This document shows, in pieces, positions 51,541-60,353 of a stretch of DNA of 64,000 bases. The stretch comes from Sedimenticola hydrogenitrophicus (GTDB taxonomy: Bacteria > Pseudomonadota > Gammaproteobacteria > Chromatiales > Chromatiaceae), in contig NZ_JANIOA010000004.1 of NCBI RefSeq assembly GCF_025175675.1, positions 1-64,000 of the forward strand, written 5' to 3'. The notes below the pieces were generated by a model. That model was given only the letters and a program-made list of their open reading frames with translations. It was not told the origin of the DNA and did not search any database. How positions within the stretch are numbered: position 1 is the stretch's first letter; each line of letters opens with the position of its first letter. A program made the position numbers and the translations under genes.

Positions 51541-52032
51541 CTATTCTCCCCTTGGTTGGTCGCTGTTTGCCGCGCGGGCGGCATCGCCGCACCACTCGTG
51601 CTCAGGCATCACCGACTCCAGCAGCGGAAAGATGGTCTGTTCTTCGATCGCCATCTGCTCGCGGAATGCGCTGACAAAATCATCGGCGAGCCGCTGCAGC
51701 TGTTCCGGTGGGAGTCGGGCGCCCGCTTGGGCGGCACGCACCCCGCTTTCCAGGGCCATCCCCTTGTCAACCACCCCTCGATGGAGCGTCTCCATCCGCG
51801 TCACTGTCCCGTGTTGGGGGCCGGCGTATTGTGAAAGTCTCTGCCACAACGCCAACTCTTCCGCCTGGTGGCTACCCTTCAGGGCGGGCTTGAGATAGGT
51901 TATCAGCTCGATGAATTCCGCGTAATCCGGTTCCTCGTTACGCTCTAAACCCTCCACAATGCCTACCAGGTAGTTTAGCAGTGCCGTAAAACGCAGGTGA
52001 TCCCACTTCAGTAATTCGAGCAGATGCCTCAT
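51541..52032 (-). CDS. hemerythrin HHE-domain protein
   Basis: A 163-residue protein of the hemerythrin HHE cation-binding class. Histidines likely to bind the diiron site appear in KWDHLRFTALL, KGSHQAEELALW and RMETLHRGVVDKG, with an acidic EQMAIEEQTIFPLLE near residue 130. Such proteins bind oxygen, nitric oxide or iron and often act in nitrosative stress. The ATG at 52032 gives a start before the first His; an in-frame GTG at 52089 is possible but less likely. It is divergent from a LysR regulator gene. Confidence 0.85.
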   Translation of the reverse strand: MRHLLELLKWDHLRFTALLNYLVGIVEGLERNEEPDYAEFIELITYLKPALKGSHQAEELALWQRLSQYAGPQHGTVTRMETLHRGVVDKGMALESGVRAAQAGARLPPEQLQRLADDFVSAFREQMAIEEQTIFPLLESVMPEHEWCGDAARAANSDQPRGE

Positions 52033-52187
52033 TAGAGTCGTACCCCGCTGCGTGATCTGGCCGGGAGAGGTGAAGGAGGGGTGATCCACCGAACGGGACG
52101 CTGGTCTCCCTTCCTGTGAAATTTGCAGCTTAATTCACCCTAGCTCAGGAAATTTGATTACACAAACGATAAATAATCACGGTTCAT

Positions 52188-52202
52188 ATTACTAATTGTA
52201 AT
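52188..52202. promoter_or_regulatory. LysR-type operator candidate
   Basis: ATTAC-TAATT-GTAAT is a perfect 5-base inverted repeat with a five-base spacer (a T-N11-A type box) in the AT-rich region between the divergent hemerythrin gene and the LysR gene, 34 bases upstream of the LysR start. The rest of this intergenic region is AT-rich and likely carries both promoters. Confidence 0.5.
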
Positions 52203-52236
52203 ATTATTGGCGCGGCACACAGGCTCTGGGGGCACC

Positions 52237-53106
52237 ATGAATATCGAATTCGCACGTACCTTTTTGAAAGTGGTGGATACCGGCAGTTTTATCCGCGCCG
52301 CCCGGGCGCTGCATGTCACCCAGGCGGCGGTAAGCCGGCGGATCCGTACCCTGGAGCAGTACCTCGGCTGCGAGCTGTTTGTCCGCAACAAGGCCGGCGC
52401 CGTCCTGACCCCCAGTGGCCGGCGCTTCCTGCGCTATGCCGCCAATATGGTGCAGACCCTGGAGCGCGCCCGGCACGAGATTGGCGTGGCGCGCGAATTC
52501 AACGGCTCATTGACCATCGGCGGCCGCTTCGGCCTGTGGGACGGGCTGCTGCTGCGGCTGCTGGAGCGCATGCGCGCGGAGCGGTCCGATATCCAGATCC
52601 GTGCCCGGATCGGATTCGAGGAGGGGTTGATGCAGGCCCTGGTGGATGGCAGCCTGGATATCGGCATCATGTACACACCTCAGAACCGCCCGGCACTGCA
52701 GGTCGAGCGGTTGCTGGAAGAGGAGCTGGTGCTGGTGACCAGCCACCGGCAGGGGCGGCGGATGCCCGATCCGGACAGCTATGTGCATGTGGACTGGGGG
52801 CCGGAGTTCCTGGCCCAGTTGAGCGGTGGCCTGCCGGAGCTGAGCAGCCCCCGGGTGATCGTGGGCATCAGCTGGCTGGGGCTGCAGCTGATCCTCACGG
52901 ACGGCGGGGCGGGCTATTTTCCGTACCGCCTGGTGCGGGAGCTGATCCGGCAGGAGCGGTTGTACCGGGTGGCCGGGGCACCGAGTTTCCAGTTGCCGGC
53001 CTACGTCGTCTATCCCGGGGCCGGCAACAATCCGCTGATCGCCCCGACCGTGGCGCGCCTGCATCGGGTGGCCGCTGAGGTCATGGAGGAGACGGTCGCC
53101 GAATGA
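52237..53106 (+). CDS. LysR-family transcriptional regulator
   Basis: A 289-residue LysR regulator. The N-terminal helix-turn-helix (NIEFARTFLKVVDTGSFIRAARALHVTQAAVSRRIRTLEQYLGCELF) is clear, followed by a periplasmic-binding-like effector domain (about 90-285). The ligand is unknown. GGGGG four bases before ATG 52237 supports this start rather than 52207. It is divergently transcribed from the hemerythrin gene over a shared operator, so regulation of that gene is a reasonable inference. Confidence 0.93.
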   Translation: MNIEFARTFLKVVDTGSFIRAARALHVTQAAVSRRIRTLEQYLGCELFVRNKAGAVLTPSGRRFLRYAANMVQTLERARHEIGVAREFNGSLTIGGRFGLWDGLLLRLLERMRAERSDIQIRARIGFEEGLMQALVDGSLDIGIMYTPQNRPALQVERLLEEELVLVTSHRQGRRMPDPDSYVHVDWGPEFLAQLSGGLPELSSPRVIVGISWLGLQLILTDGGAGYFPYRLVRELIRQERLYRVAGAPSFQLPAYVVYPGAGNNPLIAPTVARLHRVAAEVMEETVAE

Positions 53107-53179
53107 TTGTTTTCGCCCGCCGGCAGGGACTAGAATCGTCTTCAGCCGGATATCGACCATTGAAAACGAAGCTGCTGAA

Positions 53180-53620
53180 TTGAAACCGACCCTGCGACAT
53201 ACCACGCTGCTGCTATTCACCCTCCTGCTGACGGGCTGCCTGGAGTCCCGCCAAGTGTCGCTGCTGGTGGACAACATCAACGCCCGGGTCGAGGTGGCGG
53301 CCTCCCCCAAAGCACGTCAACGTGGCCTGATGTATCGCGAATCCATGGGCAAGGACGAGGGGCTGCTGATGATCTTCCCCGAACCCCGGGAGGTGAGCCT
53401 GTGGATGCTCAATACCCGGATACCCCTGGATGTGGGCTTTTTTGATGATCAGGGGGTGCTGCGCGCGGTGGTGAGCATGCAGCCGGACGGGGGCAAACAG
53501 CTCTACCACTCGCCGCCCCGGACCCTCTACGCCCTGGAGATGAACCGCGGCTGGTTCGCCCGCTACGCCCTGGCCCCGGGGGCGCACCTCAAGCTGCCCT
53601 ATGCCATGACCGGCGAGTGA
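53180..53620 (+). CDS. DUF192 lipoprotein
   Basis: A 146-residue DUF192 protein. The N-terminal lipobox LLTGC (Cys20) predicts a lipoprotein. The DUF192 core has VEVAASPKARQRGLMYRESMGKDEGLLMIFP, then WMLNTRIPLDVGFFD and ALEMNRGWFARYAL, all typical. The function is unknown. It starts at a TTG (53180); no better start in frame is available because earlier codons run into a stop. It lies 73 bases downstream of the LysR gene. Confidence 0.85.
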   Translation: MKPTLRHTTLLLFTLLLTGCLESRQVSLLVDNINARVEVAASPKARQRGLMYRESMGKDEGLLMIFPEPREVSLWMLNTRIPLDVGFFDDQGVLRAVVSMQPDGGKQLYHSPPRTLYALEMNRGWFARYALAPGAHLKLPYAMTGE

Positions 53621-53745
53621 GCGGCGGCCAGCCAGACGCATCGCAGCATACAGCTGGTGGGGTGGCAGAATTTTCGTGCCCGACGAAACCGCCTGCCCCT
53701 ATCCACGCCAGAGAGACACCGAGATCAGGCGATGCCACTTTTCGG

Positions 53746-53841
53746 ACGTAGGGTGCCGGTGAGCTTGCGAACCGCACCAACCGTCGCTGGAAACGGCGCA
53801 AGCGCCCTGATGCGGTTCGTCTTACTCACCGCATCCTACGA
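53746..53841. repeat. family B palindromic repeat
   Basis: GTAGGGTGCCGGTGAGCTTG and TTACTCACCGCATCCTAC form the ends, with GCGAACCGCA / TGCGGTTCG inside. Same family as 3114-3276. The rest of 53621-53922 contains nothing I recognise. Confidence 0.7.
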
Positions 53842-53922
53842 GTTGAATGTCAATGTTGAAGCCAATCACTCACGGGGTGATTGGTCCGCCTGGTGCCTGA
53901 AACTGAACTCCGAGCGCTGGCA

Positions 53923-55068
53923 TCAAAGACAGAAGTGGCGGATCAGCCCCTGCAGCAGGTTGACCATCGGCTGGATGCGTTCCAGGCCAAGAAACTCGTT
54001 CGGCTGGTGCGCCTGGTCGATATCGCCCGGCCCCAGGATCAGGGTCTCCATGCCGAGCTGCTGCAGATAGGGGCCCTCGGTGCCGAAGGCGACCGAACCG
54101 GCGGTGTGGCCGGTGAGTCGTTCGGCGGTGCGCACGATCTCGCTGTCGGCGGCGGTCTCCAGCGACGGGATGCCGGGAAACGGGGTGATGATCTCCAGGC
54201 GCAGGCCGCTGCCCTCCATCAACCGCTCCAGCCGCCGCACCAGTTCGTCGTGCAAATCCTCCAGCACCATGCCCGGCAGCGGCCGCAGGTCGATCTGCAG
54301 TTCGCAACTGGCGCAGATGCGGTTGGGATTGTCGCCGCCGTGGATGTGCCCCAGGTTGAGGGTCGGCACCTCCACCTCGAACAGCGGGTTTTTATGCCGC
54401 GCCTGCAGCTCATCGCGCCAGGCCAGGATGGCGCCGATCACCCGATACATCCCCTCCAGCGCGCTCACCCCCAGGGCCGGGTTGCTGGAGTGGCCGGAGC
54501 GTCCGTGCAGGCGGATCACCTCCATGCCGATCCCCTTGTGCATGCGCACCGGGCGGAGTCCGGTGGGCTCGCCGATCACCGCGTAGCGACCGAGCCGGCG
54601 GTGGGTATCCAGCAGCGCCTGGGCGCCGCACATGTTGCTCTCCTCATCGGCCGTGGCGAGCAGGGTGAGGGGGTGCTTCAGCCGGTTCAGGTCTATTTCC
54701 CGTACCGCCTCCAGCACCAGGGCGAAGAATGCCTTCATGTCCGAGGTGCCGAGGCCGTAGAGCCTATTGTCCCGCTCCTCCAGCCGGAACGGGTCGCTCT
54801 GCCAGCGCTGCTCGTCGTAGGGGACCGTGTCGGTATGGCCGGAGAGCACCAGCCCGCCCGGTCCCGTGCCGGCGCCGGCCACCAGGTTGAACTTGTTGGT
54901 CTGGCCCGGGATCGGCAGTACCTTCACGCGGAATCCGGCGGCGCGGCACCAGTCGGCCAGATGCTGGATCACCTGTTCGTTGGACTGGTCCCACTGCGGG
55001 CTGATACTGCTCACCGAGGGGGCGGCGATCAGTTGTTGGATCATCGGGATCAGGGCGGGTGTGGACAT
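53923..55068 (-). CDS. argE: acetylornithine deacetylase ArgE
   Basis: A 381-residue M20-family metallohydrolase that removes acetate from N-acetylornithine in the arginine pathway. Metal-site motifs LSGHTDTVPYDE near residue 75, GTSDMKAFFAL near 109 and TADEESNMCGAQALLD near 140 are present, along with a dimerisation domain (GRSGHSSNPALG) typical of ArgE. The gene stands alone; argA is 3 kb away. The ATG at 55068 is preceded by only a modest ribosome-binding site. Confidence 0.93.
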   Translation of the reverse strand: MSTPALIPMIQQLIAAPSVSSISPQWDQSNEQVIQHLADWCRAAGFRVKVLPIPGQTNKFNLVAGAGTGPGGLVLSGHTDTVPYDEQRWQSDPFRLEERDNRLYGLGTSDMKAFFALVLEAVREIDLNRLKHPLTLLATADEESNMCGAQALLDTHRRLGRYAVIGEPTGLRPVRMHKGIGMEVIRLHGRSGHSSNPALGVSALEGMYRVIGAILAWRDELQARHKNPLFEVEVPTLNLGHIHGGDNPNRICASCELQIDLRPLPGMVLEDLHDELVRRLERLMEGSGLRLEIITPFPGIPSLETAADSEIVRTAERLTGHTAGSVAFGTEGPYLQQLGMETLILGPGDIDQAHQPNEFLGLERIQPMVNLLQGLIRHFCL

Positions 55069-55146
55069 AGGTTCTCTTAATCGGGTCTGCTAATGGATGT
55101 GCGGGATGCCGGAGCGGGGTGGATATGCGCACTCGAATTTCGTACA

Positions 55147-55222
55147 GGGGTCGGAGTCAAATGGCACTGGATGCCGGGTCCGAGCCGGCGGGGCCTAAAC
55201 CCATTTGACTCCAACTCCTTGG
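55147..55222. repeat. palindrome with GGTCGGAGTCAAATGG arms
   Basis: GGGTCGGAGTCAAATGG at the left and CCATTTGACTCCAACTCC at the right are near-perfect inverted arms with a GC-rich centre. It resembles the REP-like targets of IS200/RAYT-type Y1 transposases; the related palindrome at 59596-59665 shares GTCGGAGTCA. It overlaps the space after the TetR gene. Confidence 0.55.
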
Positions 55223-55245
55223 AGAATCAGGCGCTTTCACAAGCT

Positions 55246-55824
55246 TCAGGCATAGCGGTCGAGGTTTTCCAGCCAGCGGTTGATCTCCTTGGTGCCGCGT
55301 TCGAGAAATCCCGGGTCCTGATAGACCTGGGCGATGACGATGATCCCCTGGCCCCGGGCCAGCAGTTCCAGGGAGAGTTCCCGCGCCTCTTCCGGATAGC
55401 CCATCTGGGTGAACTGTTTCGCCAGCCACTGCTGGAACAGGTCGAACAACTGCTTGGCGTCGCTCTTCAGCTCCGGCTGATCCTTGGCCAGCTCCACGTT
55501 CAGCGAGCCCATCGGGCAGCCGGAACGGAGCAGCGCCGGGGTGCTGTCGTACATGATCTGCACGAACCGCTCCAGCCGGTCGAGCGGGGTCTTGATGCTC
55601 TTCTCCCACTCCGACAGCATCAGGGTGGTGGTCTCCATGCGGTGCTTGATCACCGCTTTCAGCATCTCTTCCTTGGTCTTGAAATAGTAGTAGATATTTC
55701 CCCGCGGCACCTCCGCCTCATCCACCACGTCGGTGAAGGAGGTGCGGTTGTAGCCCTTGCGGTAGAACAGCTGGTTGGCCGCATCGATGATGCGTTGCTG
55801 GGTGCGTTCGCTTTTGGTTGCCAT
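55246..55824 (-). CDS. TetR-family transcriptional regulator
   Basis: A 192-residue TetR regulator. Residues 8-55 form the helix-turn-helix (RIIDAANQLFYRKGYNRTSFTDVVDEAEVPRGNIYYYFKTKEEML). The ligand-binding part contains a conserved-looking SGCPMGSLNVEL with one cysteine near residue 102, a feature shared with NemR-like redox and electrophile sensors. The sequence GGATTATAGTCC at 55853-55864 upstream could be its operator. It is divergent from the PQQ-type dehydrogenase gene. Confidence 0.9.
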   Translation of the reverse strand: MATKSERTQQRIIDAANQLFYRKGYNRTSFTDVVDEAEVPRGNIYYYFKTKEEMLKAVIKHRMETTTLMLSEWEKSIKTPLDRLERFVQIMYDSTPALLRSGCPMGSLNVELAKDQPELKSDAKQLFDLFQQWLAKQFTQMGYPEEARELSLELLARGQGIIVIAQVYQDPGFLERGTKEINRWLENLDRYA

Positions 55825-55852
55825 AGTGGGGACCGTGCTCCAATCGTGGTTT

Positions 55853-55864
55853 GGATTATAGTCC
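55853..55864. promoter_or_regulatory. possible TetR operator
   Basis: GGATTATAGTCC is a 12-base imperfect palindrome (10 of 12 symmetrical) between the TetR gene and the divergent sugar dehydrogenase, in a short AT-rich stretch. It is weak evidence on its own. Confidence 0.35.
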
Positions 55865-55928
55865 TAAATTTTTGCCGGAAAGGGAATCGACTATGCTAAT
55901 TAATTATTGCTGACGACGGGAGCGGCTT

Positions 55929-57011
55929 ATGCGACGGATGGCTTTGGGGTTGATGCTGCTGCTGTGGGGTGGCGCTCTGGCGGCGCTGGAGTTGGGAGCG
56001 ATCCGCATGCCGGACGGGTTCCGGATCGAGGTGGCGGTCGCCGACGTGGCGGATGCCCGCTCCCTGGCGCTGGGGGAACGGGGCACCCTGTTCATTGCCA
56101 CCCGCCGTGCCGGGCGGGTCTATGCGGTAACCGACGCGAACGGTGACGGCCGGTTCGATCCGCCACGGGTGCTGCTCGACGGGCTGCGCATGCCCAACGG
56201 CATCGCCATCCACGAGGGGGCGCTCTACGTGGCGGAGAACCACCGCATCGTGCGTTACGACGGCATAGAACAGCGCCTGCAATCACCCCCCGAGCCGGTG
56301 CTGCTGGCGCGTCTGCCCACCGAGACCCACCACGGCTGGCGCTACCTGGCATTCGGCCCCGACGGCCGGCTTTACGTGGCCATCGGCGCCCCCTGCAACA
56401 TCTGCGACGAGCCGGGCTTCGCCACCATCCTGCGCATGCGCGCGGACGGCAGCGAGCGCGAGGTGATGGCCGCCGGGGTGCGCAATTCGGTCGGCTTCGA
56501 CTGGCAGCCGGAAACCGGTGTCCTCTGGTTCAGCGACAACGGCCGCGACTGGTTGGGCGACGACCGGCCACCGGATGAGCTGAACCGGGCGCCGCAGTCG
56601 GGGCTGCACTTCGGCTATCCCTATTGTCATGGCGGCGATCTCCCCGATCCGCTGTACGGTCGCGCCCGCGACTGCGCGGAGTTCACCCCGCCGGCGCTCA
56701 GGCTGGGGGCCCACGTGGCTGCGCTGGGGGTGCGCTTCTACACCGGATCGCAGTTCCCACCGGAGTATCGGGGGCAGCTGTTCATCGCCGAACACGGCTC
56801 CTGGAACCGCAGCGAACCGGTGGGCTACCGCCTCGGCCTGGCACGCATCGAGGAGGGGCGGGTGGTCTCCTACTCCCCCTTTGCCGAGGGCTGGCTGGGT
56901 GCCGCCGGGGCGAGCGGCCGCCCGGTGGACCTGCTGGTGCTGTCGGACGGTTCGCTGCTGGTGTCGGACGACCATGCCGGGGTGGTTTACCGGATATCCT
57001 ATAACCCTTAG
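55929..57011 (+). CDS. PQQ-dependent sugar dehydrogenase-like (glucose/sorbosone dehydrogenase family)
   Basis: A 360-residue beta-propeller protein with a signal peptide (about residues 1-19). Sequence typical of the GSDH family includes RMPDGFRIEV, ADARSLALGERGTLFIATRRAGRVYAV, THHGWRYLAFGPDGRLYVAIGAPCNICDE and GLHFGYPYCHGGDLPDP, with EHGSWNRSEPVGYRLG near the end. The gene family includes PQQ sugar dehydrogenases and related enzymes of unknown substrate. GGGAG precedes the ATG at 55929. It lies alone, divergent from the TetR regulator. Confidence 0.88.
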   Translation: MRRMALGLMLLLWGGALAALELGAIRMPDGFRIEVAVADVADARSLALGERGTLFIATRRAGRVYAVTDANGDGRFDPPRVLLDGLRMPNGIAIHEGALYVAENHRIVRYDGIEQRLQSPPEPVLLARLPTETHHGWRYLAFGPDGRLYVAIGAPCNICDEPGFATILRMRADGSEREVMAAGVRNSVGFDWQPETGVLWFSDNGRDWLGDDRPPDELNRAPQSGLHFGYPYCHGGDLPDPLYGRARDCAEFTPPALRLGAHVAALGVRFYTGSQFPPEYRGQLFIAEHGSWNRSEPVGYRLGLARIEEGRVVSYSPFAEGWLGAAGASGRPVDLLVLSDGSLLVSDDHAGVVYRISYNP

Positions 57012-57061
57012 TCCTGAGGGGTGCCGGAAAGGGCCAAATGGTGGATAATCGATCTATTATT

Positions 57062-57320
57062 GTAACTACTCACCCGGTCTGCAAGCGATTGGCCTGCCTT
57101 GTTGGCCGATCTTGATGGCGCCTCGAATCCGGTCCCTTTTTCAGATTCAAGCCTGCCCTTGTTTGAGCGAAGCGAGTTTTGTCCACGGATGGACTTATGC
57201 CGCGGAGGCCATGGATGGCCGGGAGCGGCTTGGGCAGGCGCTGAAAAAGGGACCGGATTCGAGGAAACAAGCCATCGTGTGAGGCCGGCAAGGCAGGCCA
57301 ATCACCTCGTGAGTAGTTAC
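57062..57320. mobile_element. 259-base nested palindrome between the sugar dehydrogenase gene and ilvD
   Basis: Outer arms GTAACTACTCAC and GTGAGTAGTTAC are perfect. Next come ATTGGCCTGCCTTG / AAGGCAGGCCAAT, and then 24 inverted bases at 57120-57143 and 57241-57264 (including GAATCCGGTCCCTTTTTCAG). The centre (57150-57240) carries GCCTGCCC / GGGCAGGC and a purine-rich core. It has no open frame and looks like a MITE or folded non-autonomous element. Confidence 0.7.
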
Positions 57321-57357
57321 CTATTGTTTACCGATTCTACCGAAGCTGGAGAAGCAC

Positions 57358-59208
57358 ATGCCCCAATACCGTTCCCGTACCACCACTCATGGCCGCAACA
57401 TGGCCGGCGCCCGCGCCCTGTGGCGCGCCACCGGCATGACCGACGGGGATTTCGACAAGCCGATCATCGCCGTGGTCAACTCCTTCACCCAGTTCGTGCC
57501 GGGGCATGTCCACCTCAAGGACATGGGCCAACTGGTGGCCCGCGAGATCGAAAAGGCCGGCGGCGTGGCCAAGGAGTTCAACACCATCGCCGTGGATGAC
57601 GGCATCGCCATGGGCCACGGCGGCATGCTCTATTCGCTGCCCTCGCGGGAGATCATCGCCGACTCGGTGGAGTACATGGTCAACGCCCACTGCGCCGATG
57701 CGATGGTCTGTATCTCCAACTGTGACAAGATCACCCCGGGGATGCTGATGGCCGCCCTGCGCCTCAATATCCCGGCGGTATTTGTCTCTGGCGGACCCAT
57801 GGAGTCGGGCAAGACCCGGCTGCATGGCAAGGAGATTAAGCTGGACCTGGTGGACGCCATGGTGATGGCGGTGGATGACAAGGAGTCGGACGAGGACGTG
57901 GATGCCATCGAGCGCTCCGCCTGTCCCACCTGCGGCTCCTGCTCCGGCATGTTCACCGCCAACTCCATGAACTGCCTGACCGAGGCGCTGGGGCTGAGCC
58001 TGCCGGGCAACGGCTCGCTGCTGGCCACCCACGCCGACCGCCGCGAACTGTTCCTGGAGGCGGGCCGCCTGGTGGTGGATATCGCCCGCCGCTATTACGA
58101 GCAGGACGAGGCGGCGGTGCTGCCCCGCGCCATCGCCAACTTCGCGGCGTTCGAGAACGCCATGTGCCTGGATATCGCCATGGGCGGCTCCACCAACACG
58201 GTATTGCACCTGCTGGCGGCGGCCCACGAGGCCGGCGTGGATTTCACCATGGCCGACATCGACCGGCTGTCGCGCCTGGTGCCGCACCTGTGCAAGGTGG
58301 CCCCCTCCACCCCGCTCTACCACATGGAGGATGTACATCGCGCCGGGGGTGTGATCAGCATCCTGGGCGAGCTGGAGAAGGGAAGCCTGATCCATGCGGA
58401 TGCCGGCAGCGTGCACAGCGGTACCCTGGGGCAGGCGATCGAAAAGTGGGATATCGGCCGCAGCAGCGACGAGACCGCCTGCAGCCGCTACCTGGCCGGT
58501 CCGGCGGGGATTCCCACCCAGACCGCCTTCAGTCAGGAGACCCGCTGGCCCGATCTGGACCTGGACCGGGCGGGCGGCTGTATCCGCGACATCGAACACG
58601 CCTACAGTCGGGACGGTGGACTGGCGGTGCTCTACGGCAACCTGGCTGAGGCCGGCTGTATCGTCAAGACCGCCGGGGTGGACGAGTCGATCCTCCAGTT
58701 CAGCGGTCCGGCGCGTATCTTCGAGAGCCAGGAGGCGGCGGTGGATGCCATCCTCCACGACCGGATCCAGGCCGGCGATGTGGTGCTGATCCGCTACGAG
58801 GGGCCCAAGGGCGGCCCCGGCATGCAGGAGATGCTCTATCCCACCAGCTACCTTAAATCCAAGGGGTTGGGCAAGGCGTGTGCCCTGATCACCGACGGCC
58901 GCTTCTCTGGTGGCACCTCGGGGCTCTCCATCGGCCACTGTTCACCGGAGGCGGCCGAGGGCGGTACTATCGGCCTGGTGGAGGAGGGCGACCGGATCGA
59001 GATCGATATCCCCGGCCGCACCATCCAGCTGGCGGTCCCGGAAGCGGAGTTGGCAACACGGCGCGTGGCGATGGACGCAAAGGGGGTGCAGGCCTGGCAG
59101 CCGGTCAACCGTGAACGGGTGGTCTCCCAGGCGCTACAGGCCTATGCCGCCCTGACCACCAGTGCCGCCCGCGGGGCGGTGCGCGATGTCAGCCAGTTGA
59201 AGCGCTGA
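57358..59208 (+). CDS. ilvD: dihydroxy-acid dehydratase IlvD
   Basis: A 616-residue Fe-S dehydratase that converts 2,3-dihydroxy-isovalerate to 2-oxoisovalerate in branched-chain amino acid synthesis. Cluster ligands are in place: the Cys in [11 protein letters not shown] near residue 123 and in [19 protein letters not shown] near 195. [25 protein letters not shown] near the C-terminus is the family signature. The length matches the 4Fe-4S form. GGAG precedes the ATG at 57358. Confidence 0.97.
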   Translation: MPQYRSRTTTHGRNMAGARALWRATGMTDGDFDKPIIAVVNSFTQFVPGHVHLKDMGQLVAREIEKAGGVAKEFNTIAVDDGIAMGHGGMLYSLPSREIIADSVEYMVNAHCADAMVCISNCDKITPGMLMAALRLNIPAVFVSGGPMESGKTRLHGKEIKLDLVDAMVMAVDDKESDEDVDAIERSACPTCGSCSGMFTANSMNCLTEALGLSLPGNGSLLATHADRRELFLEAGRLVVDIARRYYEQDEAAVLPRAIANFAAFENAMCLDIAMGGSTNTVLHLLAAAHEAGVDFTMADIDRLSRLVPHLCKVAPSTPLYHMEDVHRAGGVISILGELEKGSLIHADAGSVHSGTLGQAIEKWDIGRSSDETACSRYLAGPAGIPTQTAFSQETRWPDLDLDRAGGCIRDIEHAYSRDGGLAVLYGNLAEAGCIVKTAGVDESILQFSGPARIFESQEAAVDAILHDRIQAGDVVLIRYEGPKGGPGMQEMLYPTSYLKSKGLGKACALITDGRFSGGTSGLSIGHCSPEAAEGGTIGLVEEGDRIEIDIPGRTIQLAVPEAELATRRVAMDAKGVQAWQPVNRERVVSQALQAYAALTTSAARGAVRDVSQLKR

Positions 59209-59284
59209 GCTTGTTGCACTCCGAGGTTGAGGCGGGCAAGGCCCGATTGGTTGGTTCTCGGAGATCTCCGGCACGGGACAGGTT

Positions 59285-59363
59285 CGTAGGATGCGGTGAG
59301 TGAAACGAACCGCATCGCATGAGTTCCGTCAACGGTGCGGTTCGCAGGCTCACCGGCACCCTA
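59285..59363. repeat. family B palindromic repeat
   Basis: CGTAGGATGCGGTGAGTG and CAGGCTCACCGGCACCCTACG form inverted ends, with GAACCGCAT and GGTGCGGTTCG inside. Third copy of the 3114-3276 family. Confidence 0.7.
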
Positions 59364-59538
59364 CGGTATCCGGGAGCGTGGTCCCGGCGGGAGGAACGAT
59401 GAGCGGCCAGTGCGCCGTCTTGTATAGGGCGCCCCGTGGGCGCCGTGAACCCTGACCGAGAAATAGCGGCGGGCAGGGTGCGCGGACCGGGGACGTGGGT
59501 TACAGGCCCCGCCCTATGGCCTACCTTTTGAAACCGTT

Positions 59539-59564
59539 GTAGGGGCAGGCCCCCGTGCCTGCCC
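59539..59564. repeat. family D palindrome (GTAGGGGCAGGC type)
   Basis: GTAGGGGCAGGCCCCCGTGC/CTGCCC is a near-palindrome found again at 63526-63551 and, variant, at 12503-12530. It lies in the 475-base space between ilvD and the SH3 protein. Confidence 0.55.
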
Positions 59565-59595
59565 TTTTCCCAATAGAACGCCGCCCACGAAAGCA

Positions 59596-59665
59596 AGGTG
59601 TCGGAGTCAGGCCGTAGTGTGCTGTTGTCCTTTTTGAAAACTTGGGCGGCCTGACTCCGACACCT
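59596..59665. repeat. inverted repeat, RAYT/REP-like
   Basis: AGGTGTCGGAGTCAGGCCG at 59596-59614 and CGGCCTGACTCCGACACCT at 59647-59665 are perfect 19-base inverted arms with a 32-base spacer. The motif GTCGGAGTCA is shared with 55147-55222. It lies 20 bases past the end of the SH3 protein gene. Confidence 0.6.
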
Positions 59666-59684
59666 GATTCTTGAACACCGTACC

Positions 59685-60353
59685 TTACAGCGAACCCCAG
59701 GAGCTCTTGCGCCGGCGTACCCGCAGGCTCGGCAGGATCAGTCCCAGGATGATGCCGCCGACCACCACGCCGCCGCCGATCAGGAACCAGCGCTGGGCGC
59801 TGTCGTTGCCCAGTTCGCGATTGCTCTGCTTCAGCTCCTCGGCTTCCCGGGTCAGGGTGGCGACCTGTTTGCGCAGCTCGTTGCGCTCGTCGGCGATGCG
59901 CACCGCGTTGGCGGCGGTGCGCTTGATCGATTGCAGCTCGTCGTCCAGGGTCTGTTTCTCCTGCTGCAGCTTGTCGTGCTGGCCGGTGAGGGCCTGGTAT
60001 TCGTCCTGCAGTTTGCTCAACCTGGCGCTCAACAGTCCCGGCGCCTCCTGCAGTTCGGCCAGTTTGGCTTCCGCCGACACCAGGCGGTCCCGGGCACTCG
60101 GGATCGCCATCAGCTGCCGGGTGAGAACATAGCCGGTGGTGCCATCACGGGTCCTTATCTGGGAATAGCCGTTTTCGTCATTGGAGTTGACTAATTCGAC
60201 CTGATCACCGCTGGGGAGCATGCGGATAATCTTGTGTGATGTGCTTTCCCCGGAACGCAGGGTGATCTTGAACTGGTCGGTGACGTAACGGGACTCGGCA
60301 TGCAGGCCGGACATCGCCGTCAGCAGTGCCAGGGGAATCAGGTATTTTTTCAC
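59685..60353 (-). CDS. SH3-domain, coiled-coil membrane protein (YgiM/TIGR04211 type)
   Basis: A 222-residue protein with a signal peptide (about 1-20), a bacterial SH3 domain (about 22-90; VTDQFKITLRSGESTSHKIIRMLPSGDQVELV), a long coiled coil (about 92-185) and a C-terminal transmembrane helix (WFLIGGGVVVGGIILGLILPSL). This is the architecture of YgiM, whose function is not settled. The start at GTG 60353 is preferred because GAGG lies upstream and the signal peptide begins at once. Confidence 0.9.
   Translation of the reverse strand: MKKYLIPLALLTAMSGLHAESRYVTDQFKITLRSGESTSHKIIRMLPSGDQVELVNSNDENGYSQIRTRDGTTGYVLTRQLMAIPSARDRLVSAEAKLAELQEAPGLLSARLSKLQDEYQALTGQHDKLQQEKQTLDDELQSIKRTAANAVRIADERNELRKQVATLTREAEELKQSNRELGNDSAQRWFLIGGGVVVGGIILGLILPSLRVRRRKSSWGSL

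Noticed and set aside
57337-58938. Minus-strand frame over ilvD
   Set aside because: No recognisable domain; it is a shadow of the ilvD codons.
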